From contig JAJZWQ010000116.1 of assembly GCA_021846605.1 (NCBI GenBank), positions 1 through 10,092 on the forward strand: DNA of 10,092 nucleotides, in the 5' to 3' direction. The DNA comes from Bacillota bacterium. GTDB lineage: Bacteria > Bacillota_E > RBS10-35 > JAJYVN01. The stretch's first letter is position 1, and each line of letters opens with the position of its first letter. Position numbers and translations under genes: made by a program. Positions 6,981-10,092 of this stretch are shown here, one piece after another. Under the pieces are notes generated by a model that saw only the letters and a list, made by a program, of their open reading frames with translations, was not told the DNA's origin and did no database searches.

Positions 6981-7300
6981 GGCGGAAGCTGTTTCTTCGA
7001 CTTGGCAACCACGGACTGCATGGATCCGCCGACGTCGACCCATACGTGTAGATGGCAAGCCTCTCCTATTCCTTCAAGGGCTACGAAGAACAACTTCTTG
7101 CTCTTTTGTTTTGCGTAGCGTTCTATGTCTGTCCTGATTTCCGACAGAGGACTGACGTCTGCGACCACAATTTGTTCATCTTCGATGAGCGCAACGCTCC
7201 TGCCCCGAGCGACCTCGGTCAGCGTGAACTTCTCGTTAAGCAGCCGATAAAGATCCAGCGCTGCAGGCGGAGTGATCATGACCTCTTGGTGGCGTGCCAT
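6956..7300 (-). CDS. Hypothetical 114-residue protein convergent with the RelA/SpoT-domain gene
   Basis: I do not recognise the family. The gene is nevertheless well supported: an ATG at 7300, a GGGGAGG site 8 nt upstream, and a near-consensus promoter behind it. The protein looks like a compact alpha/beta fold: a helix (ALDLYRLLNEKF), two strands (RSVALIEDEQIVVADV), a charged helix (SEIRTDIERYAKQKSKK), strands (LFFVALEG and CHLHVWVDVGG) and a basic tail. There is no signal peptide, membrane segment or metal cluster; C82 is the only cysteine. Its last 25 bp overlap the 3' end of the convergent RelA/SpoT-domain gene, and both share the lower GC of this island. It could be an unrelated small regulator or an antitoxin or immunity factor for its neighbour; known toxSAS pairs are usually co-directional, so that role is speculative. 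Confidence 0.65.
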   Translation of the reverse strand: MARHQEVMITPPAALDLYRLLNEKFTLTEVARGRSVALIEDEQIVVADVSPLSEIRTDIERYAKQKSKKLFFVALEGIGEACHLHVWVDVGGSMQSVVAKSKKQLPPQMKPLFA

Positions 7301-7308
7301 GACACGAA

Positions 7309-7315
7309 CCTCCCC
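7309..7315 (-). promoter_or_regulatory. Ribosome-binding site of the 114-residue gene
   Basis: GGGGAGG on the minus strand, 8 nt before the ATG at 7300. This is ideal spacing and one of the strongest sites in the window. Confidence 0.7.
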
Positions 7316-7360
7316 GAGGATTCACCCACGACAAGAACGTAGGTATCCCGTGGGCCTGCG

Positions 7361-7388
7361 ATTGTACCACTGACGGATGCGACGTCAA
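7361..7388 (-). promoter_or_regulatory. Sigma70-type promoter of the 114-residue gene
   Basis: On the minus strand, a TTGACG -35 (7383-7388) and a TACAAT -10 (7361-7366) are separated by 16 bp, with TGG just before the -10 (extended -10). Transcription should start near 7353-7355, leaving a leader of about 50 nt before the start codon. This is the clearest promoter in the window. Confidence 0.75.
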
Positions 7389-7514
7389 GCCCCAGAAAAT
7401 ACCCGGGTAAACGGTTCGCGGACAAGCCCGCCAGTTCCTCCCTTCCCTGAAAAAGCCCAGTTCCTACTAGGAGGCACAGGCCGCACCGACATGGGGCCTT
7501 TTCATGCCACGTGG

Positions 7515-7531
7515 TGCCGGCCGCGCCGGCA
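7515..7531. repeat. Perfect 7-bp inverted repeat
   Basis: TGCCGGC, a CGC loop, then GCCGGCA. No T-tract follows on either strand, so it is not a standard intrinsic terminator. In such GC-rich DNA it may be chance. Confidence 0.4.
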
Positions 7532-7697
7532 TGGGGGACTTCTCCGGTTTAGGCTTGCCCAATCGCTCGCTTTCATCCACCACCGGGTTGGCCGTGGACC
7601 GTACGCTTACAGCGCCCTGCCTATCGGCGCATGGGGGCGCGTTGCAATCGACCCGCGGTGCATCTGCACGGCGTGCTAGGGGCCTCAGTCCCCCGCA

Positions 7698-7708
7698 GGG
7701 GGGGGGGG
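7698..7708. repeat. Homopolymer of 11 G
   Basis: Eleven consecutive G, preceded by CCCCCGCA so that a 5-bp C/G hairpin is possible. It is the longest homopolymer I noticed. It lies outside any supported gene, so no phase-variable product is implied. Confidence 0.9.
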
Positions 7709-8111
7709 CCTACCCGGCACGTTGCCTACCCCCTTGGGCAGATCCCCCACCGACGACCCAAGTCACCCAACGGCGCTGGCCCCTCAGGAGACCGTCGTTG
7801 TCCCCGCCAGGAGGCCATTCGGGCGTTGGAAAGGCGCTCTACGCGTATGCAGCACGATGGCGAGAGTTGTGTGGTGCCTTGGCCCGTCTGCCCCGAAGGA
7901 TTGCCTGCGGATTCCGGCGCACGCCGGAGACGCATTCCGACAGAATCCCCGACACTCGCTCCGGACGCGCTTCCGCACGTCGGGGCGCGGGATCCGGTAC
8001 CCTTCCGCGGCCACCGTTGGGCCATGAAGAGGCGCGCCCCGCGAGTCTGTTCGGAGTCAGCGATGATCGTCAGCCCCCCGTCCCCTGACGCGATGTGATT
8101 GCTCCGCTGCG

Positions 8112-8258
8112 CTACATCCCGATGGGCGCCCGCCGATGTTGGAGCAGCGCCTGCGCGGTGGCGTCGATCAGGGCGATGCCGTGGCGGTCGGCGATCTGGC
8201 GCAGGGTCGGGAGGTCTCGGGGCTGGCCAAAGAGATGGACGGCGATGATTCCTCGGGG
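8112..8258 (-). pseudogene. Fragment of a DegT/DnrJ/EryC1/StrS aminotransferase
   Basis: Forty-eight codons read PRGIIAVHLFGQPRDLPTL, then RQIADRHGIALIDATAQALL, then end at a TAG after RAPIGM. This matches the middle of PLP-dependent sugar aminotransferases ('TKAIIPVHLFGQPADMDAI...ARRHGLxVIEDAAQAHGAxYxGRRVG'), including the Asp that holds the PLP pyridine nitrogen. The remaining several hundred residues are absent: upstream (above 8258) the frame continues without resemblance, and downstream of the stop no 'GDxxxFSF..xK' lysine region appears in any minus frame. It is a relic. DegT enzymes make amino sugars for polysaccharides or antibiotics, often beside Gfo/Idh/MocA oxidoreductases, a relic of which lies about 2 kb away. 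Confidence 0.8.
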
Positions 8259-8408
8259 TTGCCCACGGCGACCCCGGCCGCGCGGGTGTCGCTGTGCCGG
8301 GGGGCCTCCCGCCGGATTGGGCCCCGGGATTGCCTGCACGGCCCCGTTCCCCCCACCACCGCTACGGTGTCAACCGACGTGCTACAACCATGGGGGAGGG
8401 GGTGCGGG

Positions 8409-8954
8409 ATGGCCAAGGCGCCGGAGCCTGTCCCCGTCCGGGCCCACCACCTGCTCTGCGCCCTGGGCTTCCGCGGCCATGGCTACTCCCCGGAGTTTGC
8501 CGCCAACATGGCCGCCATCCTGGCGCGCCTGGATGCCGCCCCGGACACCCAGGTCACGGTGGTGGACGGGCCGGACGGCATCTGCGCCGCCTTCCCCCCG
8601 GACCAGCCGCCGCACTGCCTGGAGGAGCGGGTGGTCGCCCGCGACGCCAGGGTCCTGGCCGCCCTGGGCCTGGTCCCCGGGGAGGTTTCGACCTGGGGGG
8701 ATCTGCGCGCCCGGCTCGGGGCAGCCTTCCTCCCCGGAGACCTGGAGAGCCTCTGCGCCACCTGTCCCTGGCTCCCCCTCGGGTACTGCCAGGAGGGGCT
8801 GGGCCGCCTACGCGCTGGGGGGACCAGGAACCTTCTCCGCACCCTGAGAACTGATGATGTAGGGGGTGGACCCAATGCGCGCGATCAGCGTCGTCCCGGG
8901 CAAGCCGCAGACCCTGACGGTGGCGGACGTGGAAGAGCCCAAACCCGGGCCTGA
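8409..8954 (+). CDS. DUF1284 family cysteine-containing protein
   Basis: A 181-residue protein that follows DUF1284 from the start: VRAHHLLCALGFRGHGYSPEF (about 10-30), NMAAILARL, a DGICAAFPP segment, a D-x-RVLAALGL helix, and CATCPWLPLGYCQEGL (116-130). Cysteines at 17, 59, 70, 116, 119 and 127 suggest a metal or iron-sulfur site, although one family Cys after the DxIC motif appears to be Phe here. The function of the family is not established. ATG 8409 has GGGGGAGGGG just upstream (8392-8401). Similarity ends near residue 135. The remaining ~45 residues are low-complexity and overlap the next gene by 80 nt, so the true end may have been lost by a frameshift near 8840. Close coupling to the dehydrogenase suggests co-transcription. 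Confidence 0.85.
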   Translation: MAKAPEPVPVRAHHLLCALGFRGHGYSPEFAANMAAILARLDAAPDTQVTVVDGPDGICAAFPPDQPPHCLEERVVARDARVLAALGLVPGEVSTWGDLRARLGAAFLPGDLESLCATCPWLPLGYCQEGLGRLRAGGTRNLLRTLRTDDVGGGPNARDQRRPGQAADPDGGGRGRAQTRA

Positions 8955-9957
8955 CCAGGCCCTGCTGGAGACCATCGCCGTGGGGATCTGCGGCACGGAC
9001 CGGGAGCTCCTGCTGGGCGAGCATGGGTCGGCTCCGACCGGCGACGCCGTCCTCATCCCGGGGCATGAATGCCTGGCCCGGGTGGTGTCGGCGCCGGAGG
9101 GCAGCGGCCTCTCCCCGGGGGAGCTGGTGGCGCCGACGGTGCGGCGGCCCTGCGGCAGGCCCGAGTGTTCGCCTTGCACCCACGGCCGCCCGGACATGTG
9201 TGTCACCCAGCAGTACACCGAGCGCGGCATCCAGGGGGCCGACGGCTACCAGTGCGAGCGGTTCGTCGAGTCCCCCCGCTACCTGGTGCCGGTACCGGCC
9301 GCCCTGGGACGGACTGGCGTGCTCTGCGAACCCACGAGCGTGGTGGCCAAGGCGATCCATGAGGCGTTCGCCATGCAGCGCGCCCGTCTGGTCTGGGAGC
9401 CCAGGCGGGCGCTGGTCACCGGCGCCGGACCGGTGGGCCTCCTGGCGGCGATGCTGCTGCGGCTGCAGCATCTCGACGTCACGGTGTATGACCGGCAGCC
9501 GGCGGACTCCGGCAAGGCGAAGGCGGCCCGGGGCCTGGGGGCCCACTACCTGGAGAGCGGTGAGGTCCCCCTCGACAAGCTCTCGGCGGACGGGGGCTAC
9601 GACTGGATCGTGGAGTGCACCGGGGCGCCGCCGGTGGTCTTCGGCGTCATGACCGCGCTGGCCCCCGACGGGGTGCTGTGCCTGCTGGGGCTATCCGGTG
9701 GCGACGCCCAATTTCAGGTGCCGGCCGCGGAGATTAACAGGCGGCTGGTCCTGCACAACAACTCGGTGGTGGGTTCTGTCAACGCCAGCCGCGAGGCCTT
9801 CGCCCAGGCGGTGCAGGTCCTTAGCGCAGCCGAGGTCCACTGGCCGGGCTGGGCGGCGGGTCTGATCACCCGCGCCGTGGATCCCACGGACATCCGGTCG
9901 GCGGTCCAGGGCGGGCCGGACGACATCAAGGTCATCGTGCGCTGGAAGGATCTCTGA
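8875..9957 (+). CDS. gdh: Zinc-dependent glucose 1-dehydrogenase-type MDR enzyme
   Basis: A 360-residue medium-chain dehydrogenase/reductase, full length. Catalytic zinc ligands as in Haloferax and Sulfolobus glucose dehydrogenases are present: C39 (GICGTDREL), H64-E65 (PGHE) and E152 (CEPTSVVAKA). Four cysteines at 93, 98, 101 and 109 (C-x4-C-x2-C-x7-C) form the structural zinc lobe. The nucleotide-binding fold shows GAGPVG (183-188); the second strand ends in VYDRQ, where the Asp would favour NAD and the Arg could allow NADP. The C-terminal part, with LHNNSVVGSVNASREAF, matches the glucose-dehydrogenase-specific domain. The reaction would be D-glucose (or a related aldose) to the lactone, with NAD(P)H produced, in the cytoplasm. 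ATG 8875 is preferred over the in-frame GTG at 8866 because it fits the usual N-terminus (MKAI-like) and has GGGGGTGG 5 nt upstream. Exact sugar specificity is not readable. Confidence 0.92.
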   Translation: MRAISVVPGKPQTLTVADVEEPKPGPDQALLETIAVGICGTDRELLLGEHGSAPTGDAVLIPGHECLARVVSAPEGSGLSPGELVAPTVRRPCGRPECSPCTHGRPDMCVTQQYTERGIQGADGYQCERFVESPRYLVPVPAALGRTGVLCEPTSVVAKAIHEAFAMQRARLVWEPRRALVTGAGPVGLLAAMLLRLQHLDVTVYDRQPADSGKAKAARGLGAHYLESGEVPLDKLSADGGYDWIVECTGAPPVVFGVMTALAPDGVLCLLGLSGGDAQFQVPAAEINRRLVLHNNSVVGSVNASREAFAQAVQVLSAAEVHWPGWAAGLITRAVDPTDIRSAVQGGPDDIKVIVRWKDL

Positions 9958-10072
9958 GGCGCGCGAGCCGGGGGCAGAGCGCTCGCAGCGCGAACGGGGA
10001 CTCTGGCAGGGCCCAAGACACGGGGGCTTCCTCGGGAGCGGTCCCTGCCAGGCTCAGGTCACGCACGGCCAT
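9932..10072 (-). other. Doubtful short or partial minus-strand frame at the window edge
   Basis: From an ATG at 10072, preceded by AAGGGGGG 5-6 nt upstream, the minus strand reads 46 codons (MAVRDLSLAGTAPEEAPVSW...) to a TGA at 9932, overlapping the dehydrogenase 3' end by 26 bp. The frame is also open to the window edge, so it could be the tail of a larger gene. No family is recognised, and GC-rich DNA makes such frames common. Confidence 0.2.
10003..10051 (+). repeat. Inverted repeat after the dehydrogenase gene, possible terminator-like hairpin
   Basis: CTGGCAGGG (10003-10011) pairs with CCCTGCCAG (10043-10051) across a 31-nt loop. A smaller hairpin, GCGCT-CGC-AGCGC, sits at 9979-9991. 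Neither is followed by a T-tract. They could mark the end of the DUF1284/dehydrogenase transcript or be an unrelated RNA structure. Confidence 0.35.
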
Positions 10073-10092
10073 CTCGGCCCCCCTTGGTCCGT

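Larger units (their letters stand above)
7389..8111. other. About 720 bp with no supportable gene
   Basis: Open frames exist on both strands, but the translations are Arg/Pro/Ser-rich with no motif, no RBS and no family resemblance. I found no tRNA-like T-loop, no CRISPR-like repeat and no transposase residue. It does hold a perfect 7-bp hairpin (TGCCGGC 7515-7521 against GCCGGCA 7525-7531, 3-nt loop) and a run of 11 G (7698-7708). Decayed genes beyond recognition, or a structured RNA, are both possible. Confidence 0.5.

Noticed and set aside
7504..8088. Plus-strand open frame of 194 codons in the gene-free gap
   Set aside because: No RBS, no motif, low-complexity composition and no neighbour coupling.
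1..10092. CRISPR array, tRNA, rRNA or insertion sequence
   Set aside because: I looked for regularly spaced repeats, GGTTCGAATCC-type T-loops, transposase motifs and terminal inverted repeats and saw none. A short repeat scan by eye can miss degenerate cases.

Overview
This window comes from a very GC-rich bacterium. Codon third positions are almost all G or C, ribosome-binding sites are purine-rich, and there is one clear sigma70-type promoter. The sequence does not fix the lineage. The best single clue is a zinc-dependent glucose-dehydrogenase-type enzyme of the kind found in archaea and some thermophilic or deep-branching bacteria.

Layout. (1) Positions 113-4216, minus strand: a tightly coupled three-gene operon with 8-nt and 4-nt overlaps. 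In transcription order it encodes a small protein with a TerB-C-like end, a BrxC/BrxD-family (DUF2791) P-loop ATPase, and an Lhr-like superfamily II helicase of the BrxHI type. The last two are typical of type 2 BREX phage defence, but none of the other BREX genes (pglW, pglX, pglY, pglZ) is present here. (2) Positions 4709-5701, plus strand: a relic of a nucleotidyltransferase (MNT) C-terminus, then an apparently intact MNT/HEPN pair. The MNT and HEPN parts share one reading frame and are separated only by an amber codon and two more codon positions. (3) About 5746-6207, plus strand: a Gfo/Idh/MocA oxidoreductase pseudogene, recognisable across three reading frames. (4) Positions 6432-7300: an island of visibly lower GC holding a RelA/SpoT-type nucleotide synthetase domain protein (toxSAS-like) with a hydrophobic tail. 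It faces a 114-residue protein of unknown family, and the two overlap by 25 bp at their 3' ends. (5) Positions 7389-8111: about 0.7 kb with no supportable gene, then a DegT/DnrJ/EryC1/StrS aminotransferase relic on the minus strand (8112-8258). (6) Positions 8409-9957, plus strand: a DUF1284 protein overlapping a glucose-1-dehydrogenase-type MDR enzyme.

Reading as a whole: the first 7.4 kb looks like a small defence or stress island (BREX-like ATPase/helicase module, MNT-HEPN, RelA/SpoT-like effector) dotted with decayed genes. The Gfo/Idh and DegT relics belong to families that often work together on sugar-nucleotide and surface-polysaccharide synthesis, so an older polysaccharide locus may have been eroded here. 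Ordinary metabolic genes resume at about 8.4 kb. All family assignments are made by eye from motifs; no database search was run.
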